DNA of 64,000 nucleotides, from contig WPIO01000063.1 in assembly GCA_009760855.2 (NCBI GenBank), positions 475,001 through 539,000 of the forward strand. The letters run 5' to 3'. Positions 37,701 through 48,923 of this stretch are shown here, in pieces (the first letter of the stretch is position 1; each line of letters opens with the position of its first letter). The notes below the pieces were generated by a model. It was not told the DNA's origin. It was given only the letters and a program-made list of their open reading frames with translations, and did no database searches. The translations under genes and the position numbers were made by a program. The stretch is from Cristatella mucedo. Its lineage: Eukaryota > Bryozoa > Phylactolaemata > Cristatellidae.

Positions 37701-38140
37701 GTTCTCTAACACATATACACTAGCGATGAATAAGTTTGTGATACTGCACACAAGTATTGAATAGTTCAAAAGTAAGCAAACTTGGCCATTGTTTTACGTA
37801 TGCTTCAAAAGCCTTTATCAAAATCAGAGGTCCTTGCAAAGAGCAGCTAGGGAGATTTTTTTTAAAGACATTGCCACACCACCGTCTTTTAGAAGTGAAT
37901 GACATTAATGCTTCCAAAATCACTTGTTTTTTATTTAAGAGGCTTCATTGAACCGAAGCTGCTCTCCTCAGTGCGATCAACGGCTTCTAAATATGAAATG
38001 ATTATTGTAAAGTTCCTGCCCTGGACACTCTACATCTGCTGGTGGTGTCAGAGAATAAGGATCGCGATCTCCCCTAGTTCCGCCTCTCTTTTCCCTCATG
38101 CCCATTATGCCTGTCACTTCGACTGTCCTATTAAAATAAT
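37700..38140 (+). repeat. Repeat R, copy 2; start of a 2.9-kb direct duplication
   Basis: Matches 55,330-55,750 closely and 20,655-21,080 more loosely. The block 37,700-40,570 as a whole is paralogous to 55,330-58,190, apart from the segment 38,140-38,830, which is replaced by a hAT fragment in the other copy. Confidence 0.8.
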
Positions 38141-38239
38141 CATTGTGCCATATGTTATTTTGTATTTATTTCGCACTGAAAGAGAATTGTGGAGGAAAGC
38201 ATTCCACTAGGCCTCCGAGATCGTTTGCATGCAACGACA

Positions 38240-38820
38240 TTAGATTAGTGATTAGCCTCCTCAGTTAGGCGATATTTCGTAAGATGGCTCGATGTCATAC
38301 TCGAAATAGCAAGCTTGTGGCGTTTCGAGCCAAGCTTGTTTAGGCTGCAGCAGCTGTTCGGCGTCGGCGGCATTTTATTAATCACAAATTCCTGGACTCT
38401 AGCACCAGCAATCGCATCTAGGAATGCATTTGAACAGCCGTAGAGCAATGATAATATGCAGGTGCGATAATAACCAACACACTTATTAAAAATAGTCGGA
38501 GAAAATAAAGCTTAAGGCAGAGTGGTTATGTAGGCTGGGCTGCATTGAGACTAGGCCTATGCATTGAGCCTTTAGAAGCCATAGGCACTCAGTTTCCCAT
38601 GCACACTGGTAAAAACATACTCGGATATTTTGTTAACTGCTCGAAGCTGTATTGATTTGCTTTAAGCAAAGATTGCAATAACATTCATTTACGGAAGAGA
38701 TTTCGAAACAGACAAGAAATTCTACTAGCGCGTGATATCGGCCGATGGGAATACCTGACCTTGGTTGTGGAAAACACCTTATACCCTGTGCAAAACTAGT
38801 GCAGCACTCAATCTCTCTAA
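38240..38820 (-). mobile_element. L2-A leader side of head-to-head composite
   Basis: Minus-strand leader and endonuclease start. Landmarks are gactctagcaccagcaatcg, gcatttgaacagccgtagag and gagatttcgaaacagacaag, shared with 54,080-54,640 and, reversed, with 8,420-8,960. No intact frame. Confidence 0.75.
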
Positions 38821-39050
38821 CATATTTTAATCTGCATTTTGAGCCATCTTTTTCCAGGAAAAAATGCTGCTTAGGCATTACAGTGGTCTTTTCAAATGTG
38901 CTGATTAGGTTAGGGCTTATCAGCTGATACTCGAAGATCTGTCAGCACCATTTGATGGCCTTGACCACGTCATCCTAAAAGAACTTCTCTCCATCCTCTA
39001 AGTATCACTATTACACTTCTAAGCTGAGAGATATAAGGGCTCATCTTTCG
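38820..39050 (+). mobile_element. L2-A RT fragment of head-to-head composite
   Basis: The plus strand reads AYQLILEDLSAPFDGLDHVI followed by LKELLSIL at about 38,916-39,000, equivalent to LLVLLDLSAAFDTIDH. It abuts the minus leader and is followed at once by the AAT tail of the next minus copy. Confidence 0.8.
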
Positions 39051-39068
39051 CTGAGCAAATGTGGCTTT

Positions 39069-39860
39069 TAAATAATAATAATGATAATAATGCATTTGAA
39101 AAAGCAGCCTCAGAGAATTCAAGATCTCTCTATGGGCTTTACATTTGCTGCAAAGGGAAATGCAATTGAATGGTGATTAATATTATGCTTGATAAGCAAA
39201 CAAAATAACATGGTTAGGGGTGACATGCAAAGGATCAGCATGCAAGTGTGGTTAGTGGCAGCATGCACAGTCTCAGCAGGCATAAGCTCGTGAAGGACGA
39301 ATCACAGGAACCAGTAAATACTGTCCTGTGAAGGTGTGTTTGTAAGTTCTTTTTTAATGTGGACAAGTCGGGGAATGTTCTGATGCAAATCGGGAGGGAG
39401 GTCCAGGCTTTGTGAGCATACAAACTAAATGCAAGGTCTCCAAAGGATTTCAGCTTTGTACGAGGTATTGGTAGACTGATGGATTCAGTGAAGCGGCTGG
39501 TACGATACTTGGCCTGGTAGACGAGTAAATCTGAGAGATTGGCTGGAGCCATAGAATGAAGGGACCTAAAAGTGAGCGACAAAACCTTGAAGTAAATCCG
39601 TTGCTTGACTGGTGGCTAGTGTAGCTTGGCAAGAACTGGTGTAACGTGGCAACTGCGAAGCTCACGACAGACAAGCCTAGCTGCAGAGTTTTGCACCAGT
39701 TGCAGTCGCCTGATCGCACATGCCGGTAGGCCAGTAATCAGTGAGTCGCACAAGTCAAGACGGACTGTCACGAATGCATTGACCATCTTGGACGTGGTAT
39801 CCTTATCTAAACAAGCCCGAATTTTAGCAATGTTGTGAAACTGAAATAGTCATATTTGAC
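39069..39860 (-). mobile_element. L2-A 5'-truncated copy, thumb and 3' end
   Basis: AAT-rich tail at 39,071-39,091, hairpin region, 3' UTR, and an open thumb (39,235-39,582) with SLTFRSLHSMAPANLSDLLV and FSLYAHKAWTSLPICIRTFP. It is truncated at about 39,850 just beyond LHNIAKIRACLD-like sequence. The paralog at 56,683-57,480 ends at the equivalent point. Confidence 0.85.
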
Positions 39861-39899
39861 TGGAAAATCAGCTCGTAATTTTTCAAGATGACTTAGATG

Positions 39900-40380
39900 C
39901 TATGTTTTCCAGATATATAATGTAGTAATAGTGACAATTAACTTGATATAGCGCCCTCAGTGAACTTTGTCTCTTTCCAGACACTTTGCATTTTCTTCAA
40001 ACAAAGCTCAATTGAATGTGTAGCTGTAGCATGTTCAATAAACAAGAGGAGAAACATGTTTAGGAGTGATAAGCACATGGTCAGCACGCAAGTTAAGTTA
40101 GTAGCAGCATGCAGAGTACCAGTATGCACAAGCATACCATTGACGAATTACAGGGATCCACTTGGTGCTGTTATGAATAGATGCGGTTGAGCTTAATTGT
40201 AAATGAGGGCATGTCGGCAGATGTCGTGATGCTAGTTGGTAGTCAGTTTAAGGCTTTGGGACCAAACGAACTAAAATCACGGTCTCCAAAGGATTTGAGA
40301 TCTTTATGATGTGTGGGTAACTAGTAAAATTCTGTACAGCCGGTGGTACGACGATTAGCCTAGTAGAGGAGTAAATACGA
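39900..40380 (-). mobile_element. L2-A' 3' end and partial thumb
   Basis: Begins with the hairpin region (tatagcgccctcagtgaact), a 3' UTR with the GCATGC block, and the subfamily phrase agggatccacttggtgctgt. The thumb is broken and ends near 40,380, where an unrelated tandem unit begins. The paralog is 57,540-58,000. Confidence 0.8.
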
Positions 40381-40382
40381 CA

Positions 40383-40570
40383 TTCAAACCCTTCAGGTCT
40401 TTCTGGGCACTCCTCGCAAGCTTGTCCTAGGCAAATCTTTAAGGCCAAGGTGAGGCTTGTTTGGCTCACCCCTCCCACCACAAGTCATCTACCTCACTCG
40501 ATAGCGGTCAATGGTGTCAAGCTCAGACCCTTTAGCTCTTTCTGGAACTCCTCCCAAGTTTGTCCTAGCC
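40383..40570. repeat. 138-bp direct repeat next to hAT end
   Basis: Two copies of a roughly 45-bp segment (ccctt.ag.tctttctgg, then cctc.caag.ttgtcctag) lie 138 bp apart, ending at about 40,431 and 40,569. The same pair occurs at 58,005-58,190. In both places the second copy ends exactly where a hAT left terminus begins. Confidence 0.75.
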
Positions 40571-40613
40571 CAGGGGTCGGCGACCCCCGGCTCGCGAGCC
40601 GCATGCGGCTCTT
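40571..40613 (+). mobile_element. Isolated left end of a hAT transposon
   Basis: caggggtcggcgacc followed by cccggctcgcgagccgcatg and cggctctt is the left terminus of the hAT family present in full at 58,191. The flank is the same (ttgtcctagcc), so this is the paralogous insertion. Only about 43 bp remain; L2-A endonuclease sequence follows immediately. Confidence 0.8.
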
Positions 40614-40617
40614 ATTT

Positions 40618-41560
40618 AGCCGTACCGAGGTGCCTGCCACAGACCACTGCCACAATTGGCAGCTTGTTTTCAGATGAAGGCCTAACAAGAGATTCCAGAG
40701 ACTGCATTGAAGGGACTGTGGACAGATTAAATTTGAGAGAGGAATATGCCACAACGTCAAGTGTGCCATCACGTTTGATTGACATATAGGAATTAAAGAA
40801 GAAAAACTCTGCTCGGTTGTTTTAGTTATACTCGGGCTTTTAGGCGATTTCTGCCAAGTATCGGTCAAGGCCAAAAGGCATGGTCGTTACCAGTGGCTAT
40901 GTCGTATAATATTAGAAATTTAATGCACATTCAAGGGCAATTACAGAGAGTAGCATTAGGCTGCTCCTACAGGATTGTAGCGGTTCTGCCGACAATTAGA
41001 TTAGAGTGACCTTTTTGAGCGAGACAGGATAGGCTTGCTCGAGACTTTTCTGGTAATAGAAGTCATGTCTAATTTACTAGGGATGGCGTGTTGGCCCCCA
41101 TGGCCGATCCGAGTAGGCCACCTTTGTCGATCACCAATTCACAGACCCGAGCACCTGCAGTAACATTAAGGAATGTATTTGAACTGCCATAGCACAACGA
41201 TAATATGCAGGCACGGTAAAACCTAACAGGCAGATTACAAAGAGAGGGCGAAAAAAGCGGCAGGTGACGTGCCTGGATAAGCCATGCAACGTTGGCACAA
41301 GGTCTTGAGCAGTAAGCGTCTAGATATCTATAGGCATCGAGCTTCCTAGGATATTCGGTTATACGATACTCCGATAGGTTTAAAGCATTTCGTAGCTGTA
41401 TTAGACTCTGCTAACGATTTTTTCAAGGACTTTGATGTCTTAATAGAGTTAACGATGGACGTGGAATACATGTAGAACTTGCAGTGGGGAATTGAGATTA
41501 CTCCTACCAATTCATGGTGAACGGGTTAATCTTCTAATCTTTGTACAAACCAAGCGCTGC
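40618..41560 (-). mobile_element. L2-A endonuclease and leader fragment
   Basis: The minus strand matches the plus-strand copy at 28,300-28,970 (for example ggcagcttgttttcagatga equals the FE.LVWPSSENELP region). Endonuclease remnants occupy 40,618-40,870 and the leader extends to about 41,550. Frames are broken. Confidence 0.75.
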
Positions 41561-41810
41561 TATAGATATCTGTAACAAGTTTCAATCTGAATTTCGAACT
41601 CCAAATTTCAAAGAAACAACGTTGCCTAAGCTATGCACTGACCGTCTTAGAAGTGCTGATATATTTATAGCTCATACACTGGTAACGACAGAAATCTCGG
41701 CAGCTTTAGATAGCCTTATTGTATCTGAGTCAGTAACTCTACAAAGCCATAAAGACTACTTGAGTTTTATGCAGGAGAGTTTTTCTAGCTCACTCACAGC
41801 CTAAGCGAGT
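41560..41810 (+). mobile_element. L2-A RT fragment of head-to-head composite
   Basis: The plus frame 41,541-41,804 contains NKFQSEFRTPNFKETTLPKL and IAHTLVTTEISAALDSLIVS, equivalent to the KFQSGFR..HSTETALL and LVLLDLSAAFDTIDH motifs. It keeps more of this RT segment in one frame than the other composites do. Confidence 0.7.
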
Positions 41811-41849
41811 TGCATTCAGTAGCCCACAGACTTCGTCTCATACAACAAA

Positions 41850-44370
41850 AAGAAATTTAGAAGCATTTCGAATTTAAGAGAGCAGTTGAGGTACTGATTA
41901 GGACGGAGGTAGCCGCTCAGGACTTCTGAAAAGGTTGAGCCATAGTCGGCAGTAGGAGAGTAGTTTTGTTGCCAAAGAATTGTAGAATCTAATTCCACAG
42001 TCTAGAACCTGCTGAGCTAAAGCTTCCTTTAACAGCGTTTTTTAAGCGGAGGAATGGAACAGCTAATTTATTGTCCCTACAGAACCTGAGGGCGTGAAGA
42101 GGCTGAAACCGGTGCAGCAGTTTAGCTAGGTAAGAAGGAGCCAAGCCACGGCGTGCCTTGTAGGTCAGAGTAAGACCTTTGCTTAGTATACGTCGCTCAG
42201 CAGGCATCCGTTCTAGCTCTTTTAGCAAAGGAGACACGTGCTCCGACCTCTGGGACTTGAAGACTAGCCCTGCAGCAAAAATCATAGCCAGCCGCAGATG
42301 CCACGTTGCTTTCTTTAGTGGGTCAGCCAAAACGAAATCACTATAGTCAAGCCAAGATAGAACTAAGGAGCTAAGGAGCTAGTTACCCCTAACCACCATA
42401 TCAATATTGCTTAGTCAAAATCCACAGATTTAGTGCAAGTACAGCACCTCAAAAGCGTGTAATCGTTTACACTATAAGACATGAGTTAAATACACTTTTA
42501 GTTAAGTGCACTATTCTTGACATATGTAATGCTAGCCTATGTCGTCCTCGGAATAGCTTTGACTTTCGATTCGACCCCAATATCCCCCAGCTCTTCCTAC
42601 CTCTCAGTTTTTCTATGTCCGGTTCCAAATCGAACGCACGTAATATTTCGCTGCCTTCGTCTAGAATTCACTCGTTGGGATAGTTACTAACTTCCATGCT
42701 AATGCTAATAAGATACTAATGGTAATAAGATCAAACCGGAACTTATTCGTGTTATACATTTTACAGACTTTGTATTTTCAAAACTTTGGATATTCCTACA
42801 TTTTGTATGAACCGCAGAGTCAATAGTTTTACTGACTGGGGCTGGTTGGGTTCACTTCAGACTGATCTCAGATCTGACCTACAACCTTCGTAAATAAGCA
42901 GCCACCAAGTTCATGAACTTTTAAAGACTGAATAATTCGACGACTGCAGACTAATTAGAGGAATACTGCTGAAGGAAAACGTTGTTGACTCAATTGTATG
43001 TTCCTATTTGAAAGTTTTCAGGATTTTAAACCTAACATGTAATTCTGCCGTCGTCCATTTATCTCGCAATACTGACATCAAATGTGAACGTCAATACTCC
43101 TGTCGTGAAGTCGCTGCAAACGCTTTTGATCGATGGCAACTGGAGGTATTTTACTTTTCTGCCAGGTGCCTGAGCTTGAATCCTGGCACTCGGCCACTGC
43201 CATTACGTAAACAAATACCTTCTAGCATGCGAGTATGTCAGTAACATCTAATACGGTACACACAGCTAGGGCTGCTCAACCAATCTATTTTTTACGATCT
43301 CTAAGAAAATTACCAGAATCGCTTACCCCGATTTCTTATAGGAAGAAGGCTATGGCATTCAGGTGTGCAAGCGATATTGCAAGTGAAGTCTATATATTAG
43401 TAATTCTCATGTTTTCCGCAAGCGAATCGACATTATTAATTTGTTTTTAAATAAAAACTGCATATACTCATATCCGCACGCCGCGAATTTCATTCAACAA
43501 GCTTGCAATTGCAAGACACCTGAAAGATTGACAGCAACGTGTGCAATCACCTTATGTTGGTCATGCTTTGGTAAGGCTTAGGTAAGGTTCAGTTGACAAA
43601 ACTGGTGCTCGTCGGGAAAGTATTTGTAGAATTAGTCAACTCGTTACCAAGGGCATACAATTACGAGAACGGAGCACTGCAGTCAGACTATTGTTGCTAA
43701 ATATTTATTCTCAAGAAGCTCATGATTCGTTTTCTTAGGACATAGTGCAAATTCGCCGATCGATCTGGTGCTTAGAATTTTCCAAAGATATCGTAATTAG
43801 GTGAACTTAAATGAAAGAACCAAACAAATTATCTTTTGCTGCCTTAAATTGTTTCTTGCATCCAACTGCATGTTTTGCGAAAATGACGGCATGCTGCACC
43901 TGCCGAAAATCAGCTGCAGGCATGTATGTGAAAGGACGTCGAATCTAAAGCTGTATAACTGACGGTTCTGTGAACGTGGGCTTGCTTGCATCTTGCTCAC
44001 ATAAACAATTGATTTACCATGCGGTGGGTGCACTTGATTGTCCATAGCACAAGAAGGCTCATTCTTTAAGTTCCTGCGAACTTTATCATGTTAACTTTCT
44101 TCTCCTTTCAAACAAGTACTCGCTATTCGGCAGGTGCGTCTTTCCTATTAGGGTAAACCTTCCTTAAATATCAGTCACGAATTACACCCACGACGGCCTG
44201 CGAGCCCATTCGCTACAGCCGAAACGTGAAGGTAACTTGCCTCACAAAATGCTTCTAGATGGCCAATGATCACATCAGTCCTCACTGTATTCAAACTATC
44301 CAGCTATTTCCCCGCCAGGATTAGGCCACTGCTTGTCTGAGCTGCTCCTCGCAGCACATGCTATTCTTGC
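41850..44370 (-). repeat. Large inverted duplication, right arm
   Basis: Mirror of 25,035-27,750. Contains the CR1-B thumb (41,989-42,360, minus), repeat U3 (42,400-42,880), and an unclassified 1.4-kb block (42,960-44,370) whose reverse complement is 25,035-26,540. Confidence 0.8.
41870..42370 (-). mobile_element. CR1-B thumb domain, minus strand
   Basis: The minus frame 41,989-42,330 (113 codons) has HVSPLLKELERMPAERRILS, RRGLAPSYLAKLLHRFQPLH and DNKLAVPFLRLKNAVKGSFS and ends SRLWN. It is the sister of the copy at 27,146-27,541. There is no palm, fingers or tail. Confidence 0.8.
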
Positions 44371-45460
44371 TATTTGATGCATCTCTATAAATTCCATCAA
44401 GTGTGTAAGCTGATCACGCTGCCGTAGAGTCCATGTCGATTAAATTAGATTTCGAAACCATCAGAATATTTCAATCACCCTGAACTCTCATACTGGCAAC
44501 GAACTCTCAACTCAGCAATACCCGAATGTCTGTTAGCTGTATAGTATACAACTTGTGGCTTACACTTTGGGTTTTCAACGTCTATTTATACTTATCTATA
44601 TCCCTCATTCTCATTTATTTACACTTTAAAAGTCAAGGAATGGGCACTAAATGCGATTGCGCTTTTCTTGAGGATCTAGGATACCTTCAAATGGTCACAA
44701 GACTCTATTTTATTGTTAAATGTGTGACCAACGTTTACATATATTGGCTTGTTCTAAACACTACAGACAGTCACATGCCTTCTAAATTTATAATTTTAGC
44801 TTTTACGAAAGTATCACAACAGTTGGACATTCGCAAATTCAATATCTCAGAAACGATCAAACCTATACTCAAAGCACGAAGGACGCTTTCAATAGTTTTT
44901 GAAAGTTTTAACAGTCCATTGCCACTAATGGTAGACAGTCTCGAATAACAAGAGACTTTGCTAAACAAAAGAAGGCTCTAGCTCGCCATGCCATCCTTCC
45001 AACTCTGCTACGTCGCTGGAACAGCCTGGCCCATTCACGACCTCACGGACCTAGCTACGAGCCTTTTCTGCAGTCTCTTTTTTGTAATGCATCACCTAGT
45101 GGACAGATAAAAGAAAACGTACTCAGACTCATGCCACTGTTAGACTTTGCATCACTGAGAATGTTCAGATAGAATCTCACATGAACAAGCGTACATCAAG
45201 GGTGAGTTTTAAATGAGCTGTGTGGTTCTGTGATTGCCGAAATACTATTTACACTTTCAGGTACAGCTAATTTACGAACGGCCTTAGTGCCTGGTTCCAT
45301 TGGTACTTACATTCATTGCTTTTCTTGATTGCAAAACCACTTATGGCTCGATGCTAAGGCGAGGCTCCCAAGGTAGAAGACACGGCTCGGAGTTCTCACC
45401 AGCTATGGCTGGTTGGCCTACGCCAGTAGACGTACTTGCGACGGAACACGGCTCAGTAGT
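44370..45460. other. Low-copy segment between duplications
   Basis: No similarity to the repeats elsewhere in the window. It holds the 140-codon frame described next and, in another frame, an open stretch at about 44,935-45,170. A donor-like aagg/gtgagt at 45,202 and an acceptor-like tttcag at 45,260 would bound a 59-bp intron, but no convincing exon frame joins them. Confidence 0.4.
44526..44948 (+). CDS. Unrecognised 140-codon open frame
   Basis: I do not recognise this protein. The N-terminal 35 residues are strongly hydrophobic (LWLTLWVFNVYLYLSISLIL at residues 10-29) and could form one membrane segment or signal anchor. The rest is mixed, with LDIRKFNISETIKPILKARR near the C-terminus. 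A second open stretch of about 75 codons begins in another frame near its stop and reads LARHAILPTLLRRWNSLAHS and LQSLFCNASPSGQIKENVLR. The two could be one sequence split by a frameshift. It lies in the least repetitive part of the window, so a decayed host exon is possible, but a chance frame in AT-rich DNA is equally plausible. Confidence 0.25.
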   Translation: MSVSCIVYNLWLTLWVFNVYLYLSISLILIYLHFKSQGMGTKCDCAFLEDLGYLQMVTRLYFIVKCVTNVYIYWLVLNTTDSHMPSKFIILAFTKVSQQLDIRKFNISETIKPILKARRTLSIVFESFNSPLPLMVDSLE

Positions 45461-45462
45461 CT

Positions 45463-46500
45463 GTAATAATAATAATAATAATAATAATGTACTTGATAAA
45501 GCGCCCACAGAGAACTTAATCTGTTTCTAGTCGCTTTACATTTGCTGCGAAGGAAAATGCAATTAAATGATACGTAAAATCATGCTTGAAAAACAAACAA
45601 AATAATTAACCTGGTTTGGGGTGACATGAGCAGGGTCAGCATGCAAAGTATGTAAGTAGTAAGCAGTTGATTAAGACCCTCCTTAGCCTGAGACGCTTAC
45701 GACAGACAGGCTTAGCAGCTGAGTGTCGATCTAATTGCAAGCACCTTATTTTCCTTACCACTAAACGAAGAAGCAATTAACGACAGTAAGCAAGGTGGGT
45801 TGATTCCAATGCTGGGTGTAATTTGGTGAATTATGTCCGTTTGACGAAGCTCGAACCTAAACAAGGTCTTCTACCTGAAAGTAGGGATACTTTACTGTGG
45901 ATACCTTATTGTGGAGTCGCAAGCAACTTGCTTACTAGGTTTGAATTTTCACCGTAAGAGTTTGGTTGGATTTGGCCTGCCACAAAATTTTCAGTGTCTT
46001 TAATGAGTAAGGCTTAATTGAGACACAGAGTTGAAGCTGCTCAGGTTTACTTGATTCACTTGCTTTCTTTGTTAGTTATCTACCTAAAGCCTTTTCAAAC
46101 GGAGCAGGGATATCACTTCTGGTCAACGACATATTTATTATGTTAGTTATGCAAAGCGGCAGCAGATCTATGCATCGAACAACAAATGCAGTGGGTATAG
46201 GGTTTATAGGACTACTAGTCTTAATCGATTGGGAAGTACTGCCTGGAAGTGAGGGGAAATCCTGTGGGGCTCTTATGGAGGGACATGAGCCAAGAGTAGC
46301 TGCTTCTACCTTAAGGGTCGATTATTTTATGTTGTTTATCTTGCTTAAAAAGAAGCTAGAAAAGCGGTCAACTAGATTGCTGCTTGGCTCACTAGGTAAT
46401 GAGCGAATCTTGGCGCTTTTGAATAAATTGTTGATCATGGATATCAGCACTTTTGCATTGTGCATGTGTAGTTCAACAATACTTGATAGTAGCTAGACTT
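45463..46500 (-). mobile_element. L2-related copy lacking the RT palm, with tail
   Basis: AAT tail at 45,464-45,488, hairpin region and 3' UTR to about 45,660, thumb remnant (45,680-45,900), then the same thumb-to-RT-N-terminus junction as at 36.7 kb (gtggagtcgcaagcaacttg at about 45,908), and RT N-terminus/linker to 46,500. The 118-codon plus frame at 46,140-46,496 is its antisense. Stops occur throughout. Confidence 0.75.
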
Positions 46501-46750
46501 AGCCTTACATAGGATGTATTTGTGTAAACCACGGTAGTTCCTTCGAGCATATCTATGGATAAGTAGTTCTGACGTTCTTTAGGCTTCCCTAAGCTTGAGT
46601 TTTTATGCTAAGCCATTCTACTGGCAGGATGTAAACCATGGGGCGTCTGAGCGATGGTGAACGGCAGCCTTAATAAGATATGAAAACAAGTCGAGCTTGC
46701 AAGCCTTTTTCGTGCTGTAGCGTTTTACCAATGATAACAGGTCGGAAGAG
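46500..46750. other. Spacer without recognised features
   Basis: Nothing recognised. Confidence 0.35.
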
Positions 46751-47590
46751 GGTTTATAATAACATAACAATGCTCTCGATAACCCACCCTGAGAGAACTC
46801 AATCTCTCTGAGTGCTTTACATTTGCTGCAAAGGGAAATGCAACTGAATGGTGAGTAATATAATGTTCGATAAACAAACAAGATTAATACCATGGTTAGG
46901 GGTGACATACACTGGGTCAGCATGCAAATGTGGTTAGTGACAGCATGCTCAGTGTCGGCACGCATAAGCACATGAAGAACGAATCAGAGGGACCCACTAA
47001 ATGCTGTCCTAAATAGGTGTGTTTGAAGTTCTTTTTAAATGTGGTCAAGTCAGGGGATATTCTGACACAGGTCGGGAGGGAGTTCCAGGCTTTGAATGTA
47101 TACGAACTAAATGCACATGCTCTGCAAAGGATTTGAGGTTTGTACGAGGTATTTGTGGACTGTTGGATTCCTAAAAGCGGGCGGTACGATGCTCGGCCTG
47201 ATGGGGGATTATATCTGAGAGATAGGCTGGAGCCGTAGAATGAAATGACCTGAAAGTGAGCGATAAAACCTTGAATTTAATCCGTTGATTGACTAGTAGC
47301 CAGTGGAGGTCGGCGAGAAGCAGTGTAATGTGGCAACTGTGAAGCTCACGATAGGCAAGCCTAGCTGTGGTGTTTTGCACCAGCTACAATCGCCTGATTG
47401 CACATGCTGGTAAGCCGGCAATCAGCGAGTTGCAGAAGTTAAGACGGGATGTCACAAATGCATGGACCAACTTGGACGTTGTATCCTTATGTAAACAAGG
47501 CCAAATATTAGCAATGAAGCTGAAAATAGGCAGATTTGACTGCGGACCTGATATGGTTGTCTAACGAGAGGCCGTTGTGGCATTTGACAC

Positions 47591-48283
47591 CTAGATTTCG
47601 AGCTGATTCAACAGGAATGTGCTGGCAGAGCCAATTTTGAGCGTCAGCCTTTCTAATTTGTGAATCACACTGATTGTGCCCACATCTAGTAAGTTAGTTG
47701 ATTCATCGTTTAGTTTTAGAAAATTTGCTGCCATCCATGTTCGGATGTCATCAATGCATGAAGCAAGTGAGTTTAGAGAATTTGAGGTGCTCGATGGCTG
47801 GGAGGGATTAAAGCAAAGGTATAACTGAGTGTCGTCTTGATTGAAGTGAAAGCCTAGATTGTGCTTGGCAATCACATCAGCAAGAGGGAGAATATAAACC
47901 GTGAAAAGAACCGGACCTAGCACAGAGCCCTGAGGCACCCCATATTTCAGAGGTACCTCAGATGATCTGTGTACATTCACGTCAATACTCTGGAGTCTCC
48001 CACTGAGATAGGACCTGAACCACTGCAGAGCCGTGCCAGTGATGCCCAGGCGAGATGAGAGGCGCTCTAGAAGAACATTGTGATCGATGGTATCAAAAGC
48101 TGCCGAAAGATTGAACAAACAAGCAGACACTCTACCCATATCTGCATTCCTAAGATAATCGTGGTTTACTCTAAGCAATGCTGACTCTGAGGAGTGATTC
48201 GCTCCAACGCCGGACTGAAACTTATTAGCAAGGTGTGAGGTTTCGATATATGAGTACAGCTGGTCCGCCACGACTCGTTCCAC
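47591..48283 (-). pseudogene. L2-A reverse transcriptase, fingers and palm
   Basis: A 230-codon uninterrupted frame. It begins at [13 protein letters not shown] and contains KFQSG at residues 21-25, SSESALLRVNHDYLRNAD at 31-48, LSAAFDTIDHNVLLERL at 59-75, GTALQWFRSYLSGRLQS at 83-99, VPQGSVLGP at 116-124 and the active-site region FHFNQDDTQLYLCF at 145-158. The two aspartates D150 and D151 are present, but the usual YA before them has become NQ (N148, Q149). In this family the enzyme performs target-primed reverse transcription in the nucleus. Because of the frameshifts around it and the altered box I call it a pseudogene. Confidence 0.85.
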
Positions 48284-48371
48284 TGTCTTTGTAGGAATGG
48301 TGGAAGGGATACTGGGCAGTAGTTGCTTGAGTTATCTTGGTCTAATGTCGCTTTCTTGCGAAGTGGCCTGA

Positions 48372-48776
48372 CTACAGCTTTTTTAAAGGTGCTGGGACAT
48401 GACCTGTGGCTAATGACATGTTAATGATGTTAGCTATGCATGGCAGCAGCAGATCAACGCAACGTAGGAGCAGGACAGTTGGCATAGAGTCCAGAGAACT
48501 TGTCGTCTTCTTTGATTGGGATACGAACTTCAGGACTAGATCGCTAGTGACCTGCTTAAATATAGACATTGAGGTGCAGCCAGAAATCAGGGAACAGCAT
48601 TCTAGTAGGGATGTTGTCATCGGTGGGATGCATTCCGTGATCTTGTCTATCTTCTGCACAAAGAATCGAGAGAAGGAATTGGCTAGATCATCGCAAGGAT
48701 CATCAGGTAAGGAGCTAATCTGTAAGTGGTAGAGGAGATGGTTTATCGTCGACATCAGCATATTTAGATTGTGCAT
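48372..48776 (-). pseudogene. L2-A RT N-terminal region
   Basis: A 134-codon frame with NLNMLMSTINHLL and CDDLANSFSRFFVQKIDKIT, then SLDSMPTVLLLRCVDLLLPC and INMSLATGHVPAPLKK, the RT motif 0/1 region typical of L2. A one- or two-base slip near 48,370 puts it out of frame with the palm. Confidence 0.8.
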
Positions 48777-48923
48777 CTGTGATTCAACAATGTTTCTTCA
48801 GAAGCTAGACGGCATTTGCCAGGATTGATTGGTACGACCTACAGTAGTCTTCGCATGCCTGTCGATTTACAGTCAGTCCAGATAGTGTGTATGGTTTTTC
48901 AAGCTTTCGCTTAGTAGACCTGG

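Noticed and set aside
45202-45260. 59-bp intron of a host gene
   Set aside because: Splice-like words are present, but no open frame continues across the join and upstream frames already contain stops.
45464-45488. Regularly repeated AAT runs across the window as an array-type element
   Set aside because: Each run sits at the 3' end of an L2-A copy and is its tail; there are no spacers or direct repeats of CRISPR type.
46140-46496. 118-codon plus-strand frame
   Set aside because: Antisense shadow of the same L2 segment, with the sister shadow at 36.84 kb.
48406-48732. 108-codon plus-strand frame
   Set aside because: Shadow of the L2-A RT N-terminal frame on the minus strand.
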